From ZC4RG35 sp040878345 (GTDB lineage: Bacteria; Actinomycetota; Acidimicrobiia; Spongiisociales; ZC4RG35): a stretch of 64,000 nt of DNA. Where the stretch lies: positions 98,074 through 162,073 of the forward strand of contig JBBDML010000004.1 of assembly GCA_040878345.1 (NCBI GenBank), read 5' to 3'. A program made the translations under genes and the position numbers. Below, in pieces: positions 16,693 through 25,109 of the stretch (positions are counted from its first letter, which is position 1; the number at the start of each line of letters is the position of its first letter). The notes beneath the pieces were generated by a model that was not told the origin of the DNA, did no database searches, and saw only the letters and a program-made list of their open reading frames with translations.

Positions 16693-18063
16693 ATGCGCCC
16701 GGTGCGCGGACTCCTCGTAGACCTCACCCCGCTCAAGGCCAGCCCCACCTATCGCCACCTATGGCTGGGTGGCGCCCTCTCCGGGATCGGGTCACAGCTC
16801 ACCGCGGTGGCGGTGGGGCTTCAGGTCTACGAGCTCTCGGGGTCGACACTGGCCGTCGGCTTCGTTGGCCTGGCGGCGCTGGTCCCGCTGGTGGTCCTTG
16901 GGTTGTATGGGGGATCGATCGTCGACGCCCACGACCGGCGCCGGGTGCTGATCGTGACCTTGCTCGGGCTATGTGCTGTCGGGGTGACCCTGGCCGTCCT
17001 GGCCTGGACCGGCAAGGCAGAGATCGGGCTCCTCTACGGCCTGGTGGCGGTGCAGAGCGGTTTCTTCGCCGTTCACAGCCCTGCCCGGACTGCGGTGATC
17101 CCCAGACTCCTCCCCGCCGGGATGCTCCCCTCCGCCAACGCCTTGGCCACCTTGGCGATGGGGATCTCGATGGCGGCGGGTCCGATGCTCGGCGGAGTCC
17201 TGGTCGACGTTGCCGGGTATGAATGGGCATACACGGTGGAGGTCTTTCTTCTCCTGGGCGCTCTCTCACTCATCTTCTCGCTTCCCCCACTGGTCCCCGA
17301 GGGAGAGGTTCGCCGGGCAGGGGTTCGTTCGGTGATCGAGGGTCTCAGTTTCCTTAGGACCCAACCCACCGTCGGGATGACCTTTTTCGTCGATCTTTGC
17401 GCGATGGTCCTGGCTCTGCCCCGGGTCCTGTTTCCGGCGATCGGTGCGGTGATGATCGGAGGTGGCGCGACGACAGTCGGCATCCTTGTCTCCGGGATCG
17501 CCCTGGGCACTCTCCTCGGAGGTCTGTTCTCGGGCCGGTTGGGGAGGGTCAACCGTCAGGGTCTGGCGATCGTTGTCTCCGTAGCCCTCTGGGGATTGTC
17601 CGTCGCGGCCTTCGGTGTGCTGGTGGGTCTTGCCCCCGGGCCTGGCCCGGGCGGGGAGGCGAATTGGGTGCTGTGGCCCGCCACCTTCTTCATGGTCCTC
17701 GCCGGTGCCGCCGACACGGTCAGCTCCGTCTTCCGGACCACCATCCTCCAGGTATCAACACCGGACGCCCTCCGTGGCCGCCTTCAGGGAGTCTTCACCG
17801 TTGTGGTGGCTGGGGGACCGCATCTTGGCTCTTTGCTTCTGGGCACGCTGGCCGCTACCACCGGCGAGCCGACGGCGGCCATCATCGGGGGCGTGATGTG
17901 CGCGGTGGTGGTGGCTGCGGTCTCCATTCGCCAGCGTGGGCTGGTTGCCTACGACGCCCGGTACCCCGGCGTCGAGGGATCGAGGGCCCGTCTAGTCGAT
18001 CAACCGGCAGCCCAGCCCGTCACGCCGCTTCCTCCTGGGCCCGGGGAACACCCCGATCCTTGA
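16693..18063 (+). CDS. MFS exporter, EntS-like
   Basis: A 456-residue major facilitator with about 12 membrane helices. It resembles the MFS_3 branch, whose E. coli member EntS exports enterobactin. The loop after the second helix, GGSIVDAHDRRRV, is the family's cytoplasmic G-x3-D-x2-R-R motif. The substrate is unknown; no siderophore biosynthesis genes are nearby. The ATG at 16693 is used because the longer frame would start inside the second 49-bp palindrome. The C-terminal tail overlaps the convergent EamA gene by 44 bases. Confidence 0.8.
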   Translation: MRPVRGLLVDLTPLKASPTYRHLWLGGALSGIGSQLTAVAVGLQVYELSGSTLAVGFVGLAALVPLVVLGLYGGSIVDAHDRRRVLIVTLLGLCAVGVTLAVLAWTGKAEIGLLYGLVAVQSGFFAVHSPARTAVIPRLLPAGMLPSANALATLAMGISMAAGPMLGGVLVDVAGYEWAYTVEVFLLLGALSLIFSLPPLVPEGEVRRAGVRSVIEGLSFLRTQPTVGMTFFVDLCAMVLALPRVLFPAIGAVMIGGGATTVGILVSGIALGTLLGGLFSGRLGRVNRQGLAIVVSVALWGLSVAAFGVLVGLAPGPGPGGEANWVLWPATFFMVLAGAADTVSSVFRTTILQVSTPDALRGRLQGVFTVVVAGGPHLGSLLLGTLAATTGEPTAAIIGGVMCAVVVAAVSIRQRGLVAYDARYPGVEGSRARLVDQPAAQPVTPLPPGPGEHPDP

Positions 18064-18967
18064 CCATCCGGGTCTGCCTCCCCGTTCTTGCAGAGCTGGC
18101 GACCAGGGCCACTGCGGCCAGGATCAGGGGGAGGGCGACGAAGATTGCGCCGGTGATGGTCTCGTTTCCCAGCGACAGCCCAAGCGCCACTGCCACGATC
18201 GGGTTGACGTAGGCGTAGCTGGTAGCCAATGCGGGGCGCACTTTGTTCATCAGGTAGACGAAGGCGGTGAAGGCGACCAGCGACCCCATGACCGCCAGGT
18301 AGATCAATGCGATCCAGGAGGTGGTGGATGGGGGCGAGACGATGCCCTCCCCGACCAGGAAGCCGATCGCAGTCATCACGACGCCGGCCGTGCCCAGCTG
18401 GATCGAGGTGCTCGCCAGCGGGTCGGGGAGGTCGAGGCGGGTGCCCCACACCGATCCAAATGACCAGAGGATCGGGGCGATGACTATCAACGCCAAGCCT
18501 GTCGGGCTGCTTCGAAAGTCGCCTTCCAAGGCGAGGAGGACGACTCCGGCGAGGCCGAGGCCAAGCCCCAGCAGCTCCCGCCTCTGGGGCCAATCTCCAA
18601 AAAGGCCGCTGACGACAGCGGCCCAAACCGGGATGACGGCCACCGCGGTCGCGGCCACTCCGGAGCCGATCCCGAGGCTCTGAGACAGCGTGACCAGACC
18701 GACCCCTCCGACGAGCATGACCGTCCCGACACGGGCGGCATTCCACACCTGGGCCCGGGTGGCCTTCAGCTTCCCCCTGGTGAGAAGGAAGAGGGCCAGG
18801 GCCCCACCGGCCATCAGAAACCGGAACCCGTTGAGGAGGAATGGGGGGAATCCTTCGAGTCCGAATCGGAGGCCGAGATAGGTCGAGCCCCAGATCAAGT
18901 AGACGGCGATCAACGCCAGCACCACCGAGCCTCGAGAGGGGAGTTGCTTGTGGGGGAGGGCTGTCAT
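18020..18967 (-). CDS. EamA (DMT superfamily) transporter
   Basis: A 315-residue inner-membrane protein with ten predicted helices formed by two EamA repeats (about residues 15-145 and 155-290). The first repeat has YLIWGSTYLGLRFGLEGFPPF, and the second the PIVAVALG segment, both typical of YedA/RhaT-like metabolite exporters. The substrate cannot be read from sequence. It has its own promoter (TTGACC, 17-base spacer, TAACCT) and AGGAA five bases before the ATG. Its end overlaps the convergent MFS gene. Confidence 0.85.
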   Translation of the reverse strand: MTALPHKQLPSRGSVVLALIAVYLIWGSTYLGLRFGLEGFPPFLLNGFRFLMAGGALALFLLTRGKLKATRAQVWNAARVGTVMLVGGVGLVTLSQSLGIGSGVAATAVAVIPVWAAVVSGLFGDWPQRRELLGLGLGLAGVVLLALEGDFRSSPTGLALIVIAPILWSFGSVWGTRLDLPDPLASTSIQLGTAGVVMTAIGFLVGEGIVSPPSTTSWIALIYLAVMGSLVAFTAFVYLMNKVRPALATSYAYVNPIVAVALGLSLGNETITGAIFVALPLILAAVALVASSARTGRQTRMVKDRGVPRAQEEAA

Positions 18968-19010
18968 CCGGGTTCCTGAGGTAAGGAGCTATTAGCTGTT
19001 GACTTATTAC

Positions 19011-19039
19011 AGGTTAGCCGCTGTCCGGTAATGGGTCAA
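19011..19039 (-). promoter_or_regulatory. Sigma-70-type promoter of the EamA gene
   Basis: On the minus strand TTGACC (19039-19034), a 17-base spacer and TAACCT (19016-19011) precede the EamA gene by about 43 bases. A 7-bp dyad covers the -35. Confidence 0.5.
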
Positions 19040-19057
19040 GCCGACTTCGGCCATTAC
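19028..19057. promoter_or_regulatory. Dyad over the EamA -35, possible operator
   Basis: GTAATGG at 19028-19034 and its complement CCATTAC at 19051-19057 are separated by 16 bases and flank the -35 hexamer. This could be a binding site for a dimeric regulator; no regulator gene is adjacent. Confidence 0.35.
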
Positions 19058-19093
19058 ATCAATCGATCCCGAACGCCAGGAGAGCTCGACCGT

Positions 19094-20302
19094 TCAGGCG
19101 CCGATGTCGGCCCGGTGCTGCATGCCCGGCCACCCCACGACCTCTACCGCTGAGTAGGCGCGCTCCCGGGCGCGCTCCAGAGTGGGCCCGGTCCCCACCA
19201 GATCGAGAACCCGCCCACCATCGACCAGCAGACGTCTCCCGTCCTGCCTGGTGCCGGCGTGGAACACCAGGACGTCCTCAGGCACTCTGTCGAGCCCTGT
19301 GATCGTGGCCCCGATCTCAGGCATCTCTGGGTAGCCGGGGGCTGCCAGCACCACGTTGACCGCGGCCATCTCCGACCATTGGGGTGTGGCACCTTCGAGC
19401 ACGTCGACGAGGTCGGTGGTCATCAAGGGCAGCAATGCCTGGGTCTCGGGATCACCGAGGCGGACGTTGAGCTCGAGCACCTTTGGCCCGTCGGCGGTCA
19501 ACACCATGCCGGCGTACAGGAACCCGTTGAAGGGGTTTTGCTCCCCCCTCATCTGCTCCAACGTGGGGCCGATGACGGTCGAGATCACCTGGTCGACCAG
19601 CCCTTGGGGAACGTCGTCGACAGGGGAGTAGGCACCCATCCCGCCTGTATTGGGCCCGTGGTCTCCGCTGAGCAACCGCTTGTAGTCACGCGCCGATTGC
19701 AGTGGCACCGCACCGCTCTCGGTGCACACCGCGAAGACACTCACCTCCGGGCCTTCGAGGTACTCCTCGACCACCACCGGCCCGGCTTCGACCCAGCGAT
19801 CCACCCAGGCATCTGCCTCGGCGGTCGAATCGGTCACCAAGACTCCCTTTCCCCCGGCCAGCCCGTCGGCCTTGACCACGAAAGGGGCCTCCATGCTCGC
19901 CAGGTGGGTGCGGGCGGCCTGAGGGTCGGTGAAGGTCTCCGCTCCGCCGGTCGGGACCCCGGCCCGCCCCATCACCCCCTTGGCGTAGGTCTTGGAAGAC
20001 TCGAGGCGGGCTGCGGACCGGGTGGGGCCGAACACCGGTATCCCCAGCCGGGTCAGGGCATCGCAGACCCCGGCCGCCAGCGGCGCCTCCGGGCCCACCA
20101 CCACCAGGTCGACGCCGTGGATCCGGGCCAAGGCGGCGATGGCACCGACGTCGGAGACACCGATACCCTCGACGATCGGTCCCAGAGCGGCCAGGCCGGG
20201 ATTGCCGGGGAGGGAGATCAGCTCGTCGACACGGGGCGACTGCGCCAGCTTCCAACCAAGGGCATGCTCCCGGCCGCCACCACCGATGAGGAGGACCCTC
20301 AT
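19094..20302 (-). CDS. purD: Phosphoribosylamine-glycine ligase (GAR synthetase)
   Basis: Joins glycine to phosphoribosylamine with ATP, the second purine step. The 402-residue ATP-grasp enzyme starts MRVLLIGGGGREHALGWKL and contains VKADGLAGGKGV and NVRLGDPETQ, the ATP-binding and metal-binding signatures. Its ATG overlaps the purA stop as ATGA, so purA and purD form a coupled pair. Confidence 0.97.
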   Translation of the reverse strand: MRVLLIGGGGREHALGWKLAQSPRVDELISLPGNPGLAALGPIVEGIGVSDVGAIAALARIHGVDLVVVGPEAPLAAGVCDALTRLGIPVFGPTRSAARLESSKTYAKGVMGRAGVPTGGAETFTDPQAARTHLASMEAPFVVKADGLAGGKGVLVTDSTAEADAWVDRWVEAGPVVVEEYLEGPEVSVFAVCTESGAVPLQSARDYKRLLSGDHGPNTGGMGAYSPVDDVPQGLVDQVISTVIGPTLEQMRGEQNPFNGFLYAGMVLTADGPKVLELNVRLGDPETQALLPLMTTDLVDVLEGATPQWSEMAAVNVVLAAPGYPEMPEIGATITGLDRVPEDVLVFHAGTRQDGRRLLVDGGRVLDLVGTGPTLERARERAYSAVEVVGWPGMQHRADIGA

Positions 20303-21573
20303 GGCAGCGCGACCAGTTGCGACCGTTCCGGGCCCACCGATACCCAGCCCACCGCAACCTCGACGCTCTCGGAGATGAACTCGACGTATGACCGGGTTTC
20401 GGCTGGGAGGTCACCATAGGACCGGGCCCCACTGATGTCCGTCTCCCAACCCGGCATCTCCACATACCGGGGATCGCAGTGATAGAGGACCGACTGCTGG
20501 GCAGGGAACTCGTCAAACGACCCCTCGGCGCTGTCGTAGCCAGTAGCCACCTTGATGGTGTCGAATGCGGAAAGGATGTCCATCTTGGTGAGGAAGAGGC
20601 TGGTGAGGCTGTTGACCCGCGCCGCATACCGGAGCGCCACCAGGTCGAGCCATCCGCAGCGGCGGCGGCGCCCGGTCACGGTCCCATACTCGCCCCCCAG
20701 CTCGATCATGCGATCGCCCACCTCGTCATGGAGCTCGGTGGGGAAAGGCCCGGTGCCCACCCGCGAGATGTAGGCCTTGGCCACCCCGATCACCTGGTCT
20801 ATCGCCTTCGGCCCTACTCCGGACCCGATCACCGCACCTCCAGCGGTCGGGTTCGACGAGGTGACGAAGGGATAGGTGCCGTGATCGACGTCGAGCAAGG
20901 TGCCCTGAGCCCCTTCGAACAGGACCCGCTTGCCTTCCTTCAGGGCATTCCACAAGAGTAGAGAGGTGTCGGTGACGTGGGGCCTGAGCCGCTCGGCGTA
21001 TCCCAGGTACTCGGCGACGATCTCACCCGAGTCCATGGGCAGGGTGTTGTAGACCCGGGGCAGGAGCTTGTTCTTCTCGACCAGGGCCGCCTCCACCTTC
21101 TCCCTGAAGATCTTGGGGTCGAACAGGTCCTGGACCCTGATCCCGAACCGGGCGTACTTGTCGGTGTAGGCCGGCCCGATACCGCGTTTGGTGGTCCCGA
21201 TCTGGTTCTTCCCCAGGTAGCGCTCGATGGCGGCGTCTAGCTTGCGGTGGTAGGGCATGATGAGGTGCGCATTGGACGAGACACGGACCCGAGCCGGGTC
21301 GAGCCCTTGGGCGGCGACGGTGTCCATCTCGGCGAGGAGGACCTTGGGGTCGATCACGGTGCCCGAGGCGATCACGGGGACACAACCGGGATAGTGGATC
21401 CCCGAGGGGATCAGGGAGAGGGCGAGACGTTGGTCGCCGACGATGATGGTGTGGCCGGCGTTGTTGCCACCCTGGTAACGCACCACGTAGTCGGCCTTCT
21501 CGGCGAAGTAGTCGACCACCCGGCCCTTGCCTTCGTCACCCCATTGGGCGCCGAGGACGATGGTGGCTGGCAT
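20299..21573 (-). CDS. purA: Adenylosuccinate synthetase
   Basis: Condenses IMP with aspartate using GTP, the first step from IMP to AMP. The 424-residue protein has the P-loop-like GAQWGDEGKGR at the N-terminus, the QGGNNAGHTI catalytic loop and GPAYTDK. It is coupled to purD by an ATGA overlap. A TAGCGT hexamer lies 11 bases before the ATG on the minus strand, overlapping the corA stop. With purB, both IMP-to-AMP enzymes are in this window. Confidence 0.97.
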   Translation of the reverse strand: MPATIVLGAQWGDEGKGRVVDYFAEKADYVVRYQGGNNAGHTIIVGDQRLALSLIPSGIHYPGCVPVIASGTVIDPKVLLAEMDTVAAQGLDPARVRVSSNAHLIMPYHRKLDAAIERYLGKNQIGTTKRGIGPAYTDKYARFGIRVQDLFDPKIFREKVEAALVEKNKLLPRVYNTLPMDSGEIVAEYLGYAERLRPHVTDTSLLLWNALKEGKRVLFEGAQGTLLDVDHGTYPFVTSSNPTAGGAVIGSGVGPKAIDQVIGVAKAYISRVGTGPFPTELHDEVGDRMIELGGEYGTVTGRRRRCGWLDLVALRYAARVNSLTSLFLTKMDILSAFDTIKVATGYDSAEGSFDEFPAQQSVLYHCDPRYVEMPGWETDISGARSYGDLPAETRSYVEFISESVEVAVGWVSVGPERSQLVALP

Positions 21574-21587
21574 GACGGGTTGCGACG

Positions 21588-22703
21588 CTAGTCAGTCGGG
21601 TTCTGCTGCTTCCCTTCCGTTTCCTCGTCACCCAGGCCCACCATCCGCATCGTGGATTCGATGCCCTCCGCCACGACGCGGATCGGGGCCGTCCCCACGT
21701 GGTACAGGCCGAGCCCGACCGCCTTGGGCAGCTCGCTTAAACGGGGAGCGCCCACGAACCCTCGTTTCCCGAAGTACAGCCACAACGCCACACCGGCTAC
21801 CGCCATCCCGCCCAGGATGATCCAGAAGCCGTACTCGCGGCCGGCCAAGGGGAGGTTGATGAAGTTCATCCCGTAGACCCCGGTGACCAGGGCCAATGGG
21901 AGCAGGATCGCCGAGAACACGGTGAGGACCCGGACGATCTCATTGGTCTGGTCGGCCACCGCCCCGCGGTGGGTCTCCAACACCGAGGTCAGGAGCGACC
22001 TTGCCGCCTCCAGTGACTCGATGGTCTGGGTCTGGTAGTCGGCGACACGATCGAAGGAATGACGGCTGGCCTCGTCGATCAGGGGGCTGCCTCCCTCGGC
22101 CAACTCGTCATAGATCTGACGTTGAGGCACCAGGACCCGTCTCATGACGATGACATCCCTGCGCAGGGCATGAACCTGGGTGATGGTGCGCGGATCGGCG
22201 GTCATCGCCTTCTCCTCGAGATCCTCCAGCTGATCCTCCAGAGCGTCGATCAGGGGCGGTATCTGTCTCGACTTGACCATCGCCAGATGAGCCAGCAGGC
22301 CGGCTGGGGTCGGGACGGGGAGCTCCACACCCTGGGCGATGCGCTCTTGCACGGCGCGGGACGACGCCAGGTCCTCGTCGTGGATCGAGATGAGGAAGTC
22401 TGGCCCGAGGAAGAGGTCGAGTTCGGTCGAGCGGAGCCGCCCGCCCTCGCTGGCGACGAAGACGTTGAGCACGACATAGATCAGGTCGCGTCTCTGCTCC
22501 AGCAGGGGGAGGCTGCCGGCTTCGATCGCCTCCTCCACCAGTGTCTCCTCGACCCCGAGCACGGCACAGGTGCTGCGGATGTTCTCGGGGGTCTCCCCAT
22601 TCAGATCGACCCAGATCCATGCCCCGGGGGCTGGCGCCTTCACCGAGCCCAGCCCATGGGTCTCGGCGACCCGGCCCATCGACCAGGTGAGGCTGCTTAT
22701 CAC
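21588..22703 (-). CDS. corA: CorA-family magnesium/divalent-cation channel
   Basis: A 371-residue protein with a long cytosolic alpha/beta domain and two C-terminal membrane helices. The first helix ends with YGMNF, the GMN selectivity signature of CorA. The segment FSAILLPLALVTGV before it lines the pore. The family forms homopentamers that admit Mg2+, sometimes Co2+ or Ni2+. It lies 14 bases upstream of purA on the same strand. A polar C-terminal extension of about 50 residues after the second helix is longer than usual. Confidence 0.9.
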   Translation of the reverse strand: MISSLTWSMGRVAETHGLGSVKAPAPGAWIWVDLNGETPENIRSTCAVLGVEETLVEEAIEAGSLPLLEQRRDLIYVVLNVFVASEGGRLRSTELDLFLGPDFLISIHDEDLASSRAVQERIAQGVELPVPTPAGLLAHLAMVKSRQIPPLIDALEDQLEDLEEKAMTADPRTITQVHALRRDVIVMRRVLVPQRQIYDELAEGGSPLIDEASRHSFDRVADYQTQTIESLEAARSLLTSVLETHRGAVADQTNEIVRVLTVFSAILLPLALVTGVYGMNFINLPLAGREYGFWIILGGMAVAGVALWLYFGKRGFVGAPRLSELPKAVGLGLYHVGTAPIRVVAEGIESTMRMVGLGDEETEGKQQNPTD

Positions 22704-22765
22704 ACCGGGATTATCGGCCCCCGACCCTGGGTTGGCAGGGCAATCCGGGTCTGTGGAAGCCTTGA

Positions 22766-22776
22766 AACACAGTGTT
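22766..22776. promoter_or_regulatory. Small palindrome upstream of glnA
   Basis: AACAC-A-GTGTT, overlapping a TTGAAA hexamer at 22762-22767, lies 78 bases before the glnA start in the 150-base gap shared with corA. It could be part of a nitrogen-responsive control site, but it does not match the actinobacterial GlnR consensus. Confidence 0.25.
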
Positions 22777-22853
22777 CACATTTCAGCAACCACCTGGCAA
22801 TCGACCACCGATACAACCTCGCCGTTCAGTCGGAGCATGAGAGGAGTCGACCC

Positions 22854-24278
22854 GTGACCAAAACCACCGCCGACGTCCTGTCCCTGGTCGGGGATGGAGA
22901 CTATGAGTTCATCGATCTGCGTTTCTGCGATTTGCCCGGCCAGGTCCAGCATTTCACCGTCCCGGTCCGAGAGCTGACCGCCGAGAGCTTCGAGGCCGGA
23001 TTCGGGTTCGACGGCTCATCGATCCGCGGCTTTCAGGCCATCCAGGAGTCGGACATGATCCTGCTCCCCGACCCGACCACTGCGATCGACGACGTCTTCA
23101 GGGCTCGCAAGACCTTGATCCTCTACTGCTTCGTCAACGACCCGTTGACCGGCGCCCCCTACGAGAAGGACCCCAGGTTTGTGGCCCGTAAGGCTGAGGA
23201 GTACTTGCTCAGCACCGGTATCGCCGACACCTCGTATTGGGGCCCCGAGTGCGAGTTCTACATCTTCGACGACGTCCGATTCGGGCAGAACCAGCACTCC
23301 GGGTACTACTACCTCGACTCCGAGGAGGGCGCCTGGAACTCGGGCGCCAACGAGGAGGGCGGCAACCTCGGATACAAGCCCCGGTACAAGGAGGGTTACT
23401 TCCCGGTGCCGCCCACCGACCACTTCCAGGATCTCCGATCCGAGATGACCCACAACCTGGAGGCGGCGGGGATCCGGATCGAGGTCCAGCACCACGAGGT
23501 GGGCACTTCGGGGCAGGCCGAGATCGACATGCGCTACGACACCCTGTTGCGTACCGCCGACAACGTCACCCTCTACAAGTACATCGTCAAGAACACCGCC
23601 TGGCAGGCCGGGAAGTCAGTCACCTTCATGCCCAAGCCGATCTTCGAGGACAACGGGTCGGGGATGCACACCCACCAGTCGCTGTGGAAGGACGGGGAGG
23701 CTCTGTTCTTCGACGAGAGCGGGTACGCCGGGCTCTCCGACATGGCGCGGTGGTATATCGGCGGGTTGCTCGAGCACGCCCCGGCGATCCTTGCCTTCGC
23801 CGCCCCCACCACCAACTCCTATCACCGCCTGGTCCCCGGCTACGAGGCGCCGGTCAACTTGGTCTACTCCAGCCGGAACCGCTCGGCGGCGATCCGGATC
23901 CCCCAGTACTCACAGGCCCCAGGAGCCAAGCGTCTCGAGTTCAGGTGCCCGGACCCGGCCTGCAACCCCTATCTGGCCTTCTCGGCGATGTTGATGGCCG
24001 GTCTCGACGGGGTTCAGCGCCGGGTCGAGCCGCATGACCCGGTGGACAAGGACATCTACGACCTGCCGCCGGCCGAGCTCGCCGGGCTCCCCTCCGTCCC
24101 GGCGAGCCTGGACGCCGCTCTCGAGGCGCTGGAGGCAGACCACGACTTTCTCCTGACCGGCGGGGTGTTCACCAAAGGGTTGATCGAGGCCTGGATCGAG
24201 TACAAGAGGGAGCGGGAGATCGACCCGGTGAGGCTCCGGCCCCATCCCTACGAGTTCCACCTCTACTACGACATCTAG
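22854..24278 (+). CDS. glnA: Glutamine synthetase, type I
   Basis: Makes glutamine from glutamate, ammonia and ATP. The 474-residue protein has the N-terminal FDGSSIRGF metal/ATP segment, the GSGMHTHQS ATP loop and NRSAAIRIP glutamate-binding segment. KDIYDLPP places a tyrosine at residue 402, the site adenylylated by GlnE in the GSI-beta subdivision, so post-translational control is likely. The GTG at 22854 is preceded by GAGAGGAG at a good distance, which decides this start over longer frames. It is convergent with the dienelactone hydrolase gene; both stops use the same CTAG. Confidence 0.96.
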   Translation: MTKTTADVLSLVGDGDYEFIDLRFCDLPGQVQHFTVPVRELTAESFEAGFGFDGSSIRGFQAIQESDMILLPDPTTAIDDVFRARKTLILYCFVNDPLTGAPYEKDPRFVARKAEEYLLSTGIADTSYWGPECEFYIFDDVRFGQNQHSGYYYLDSEEGAWNSGANEEGGNLGYKPRYKEGYFPVPPTDHFQDLRSEMTHNLEAAGIRIEVQHHEVGTSGQAEIDMRYDTLLRTADNVTLYKYIVKNTAWQAGKSVTFMPKPIFEDNGSGMHTHQSLWKDGEALFFDESGYAGLSDMARWYIGGLLEHAPAILAFAAPTTNSYHRLVPGYEAPVNLVYSSRNRSAAIRIPQYSQAPGAKRLEFRCPDPACNPYLAFSAMLMAGLDGVQRRVEPHDPVDKDIYDLPPAELAGLPSVPASLDAALEALEADHDFLLTGGVFTKGLIEAWIEYKREREIDPVRLRPHPYEFHLYYDI

Positions 24279-25021
24279 GAGAGACGCTCGATGAAGGCCA
24301 GGGTGCGCCGCCAGGCATCCGCCGACTCTTCGGCGAAGGTCTCCTGCTGACGGTCGAAGAACGAGTGGGGGGCGCCGTCGTAGGTCACGACTTCGTTGTC
24401 GACACCGGCCGCCTCGAGTGCCCGGCGGTACTCCTCGATCACATCTGCGGGGATCCCGGGGTCGTCTCCGCCCATCAAGGCCAGGATCGGGCAGGCCATT
24501 TGGCCGACCACGTCGATTGGCCCGACGGGGGGCCGCTTGGGGTTTCCGTAGAAACCGATGGCTCCGGCGAGGCCATGCCCTTGGGCCGCCTGGTGCCAGG
24601 AGTTGGAGCCGCCGAAACAAAAGCCGAGGGTGAACACGACCCGGTTGGGATTGGCATCTCGGACATGGGCGATGGCGGCGGTGGTGTCGGCACTGACCCC
24701 ATCCAGCGTGGTCAAGGGGACATGGTCCTTCCAGGGGAAGTCGTCATCGCGTTTGGAGGCACCGGCGGTGCGGCCGAAATAGTCGAGGGCCACGGCGTCG
24801 TATCCGTGCTCGGCGAGCCGGAGGGCGAGCTCCTCGTAGAAGTGATGGAGTCCCCTGATGTCGGGGAGGATGACCACACCCGGCCCTTTCGGGTTGGCGC
24901 TGGTGGCGGCGAAGGCGGCGAACTGGTTGCCGTCGGCGGCAGTCAGGACCAGGTCCTCATGGCTCGATGCCCCACCGTGAATGTGATCGATGGGCGGGCT
25001 GGCGTCTGAGCTGTAACACAT
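24275..25021 (-). CDS. Dienelactone hydrolase family protein
   Basis: A 248-residue alpha/beta-hydrolase. GFCFGGSNS carries the cysteine nucleophile in place of serine that marks dienelactone hydrolases. DDPGIP gives the aspartate and YDGAPHSFFD the histidine. The family opens lactone rings in chlorocatechol degradation, but many members have other ester substrates; no catechol genes are nearby. The ATG at 25021 follows a TAGGTT eight bases upstream. The frame is open further upstream, antisense to the SDR gene, and that part is rejected. Confidence 0.82.
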   Translation of the reverse strand: MCYSSDASPPIDHIHGGASSHEDLVLTAADGNQFAAFAATSANPKGPGVVILPDIRGLHHFYEELALRLAEHGYDAVALDYFGRTAGASKRDDDFPWKDHVPLTTLDGVSADTTAAIAHVRDANPNRVVFTLGFCFGGSNSWHQAAQGHGLAGAIGFYGNPKRPPVGPIDVVGQMACPILALMGGDDPGIPADVIEEYRRALEAAGVDNEVVTYDGAPHSFFDRQQETFAEESADAWRRTLAFIERLS

Positions 25022-25029
25022 GGGGAAGG

Positions 25030-25035
25030 AACCTA
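25030..25035 (-). promoter_or_regulatory. Predicted -10 element of the dienelactone hydrolase gene
   Basis: TAGGTT on the minus strand, eight bases before the ATG, in the 88-base gap divergent from the SDR gene. Confidence 0.35.
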
Positions 25036-25071
25036 ACGCGGCAAACCATCCATCGGCTGGCGAACTCCCCC

Positions 25072-25102
25072 TTGACTTCAAGTTTGATTGAAGTTGTAAG
25101 TT
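25072..25102 (+). promoter_or_regulatory. Promoter of the SDR/QueA-like pair with long spacer
   Basis: TTGACT (25072-25077) and TAAGTT (25097-25102) are 19 bases apart, the lengthened spacing typical of MerR-family-controlled promoters. The start ATG at 25110 is seven bases after the -10 and lacks a Shine-Dalgarno sequence, so the transcript is probably leaderless. A closer alternative -10, TGTAAG at 25095, would give 17-base spacing. Confidence 0.5.
25075..25094. promoter_or_regulatory. Dyad operator inside the SDR promoter spacer
   Basis: ACTTCAA and TTGAAGT flank a 6-base centre (20 bp in all), lying between the -35 and -10 hexamers. Position and size match SoxR/CueR/other MerR-family operators. 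No MerR-type gene is in the window. Confidence 0.5.
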
Positions 25103-25109
25103 CTGGCCC

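Noticed and set aside
19008..19026. Possible iron-regulator (IdeR/DtxR) box near AGGTTAGCC
   Set aside because: Only one half-site resembles the consensus; the other half does not match.
22704..22853. GlnR or nitrogen-regulator site upstream of glnA
   Set aside because: A short palindrome is present but the GTNAC-N6-GNAAC pattern is not, so no regulator was assigned.
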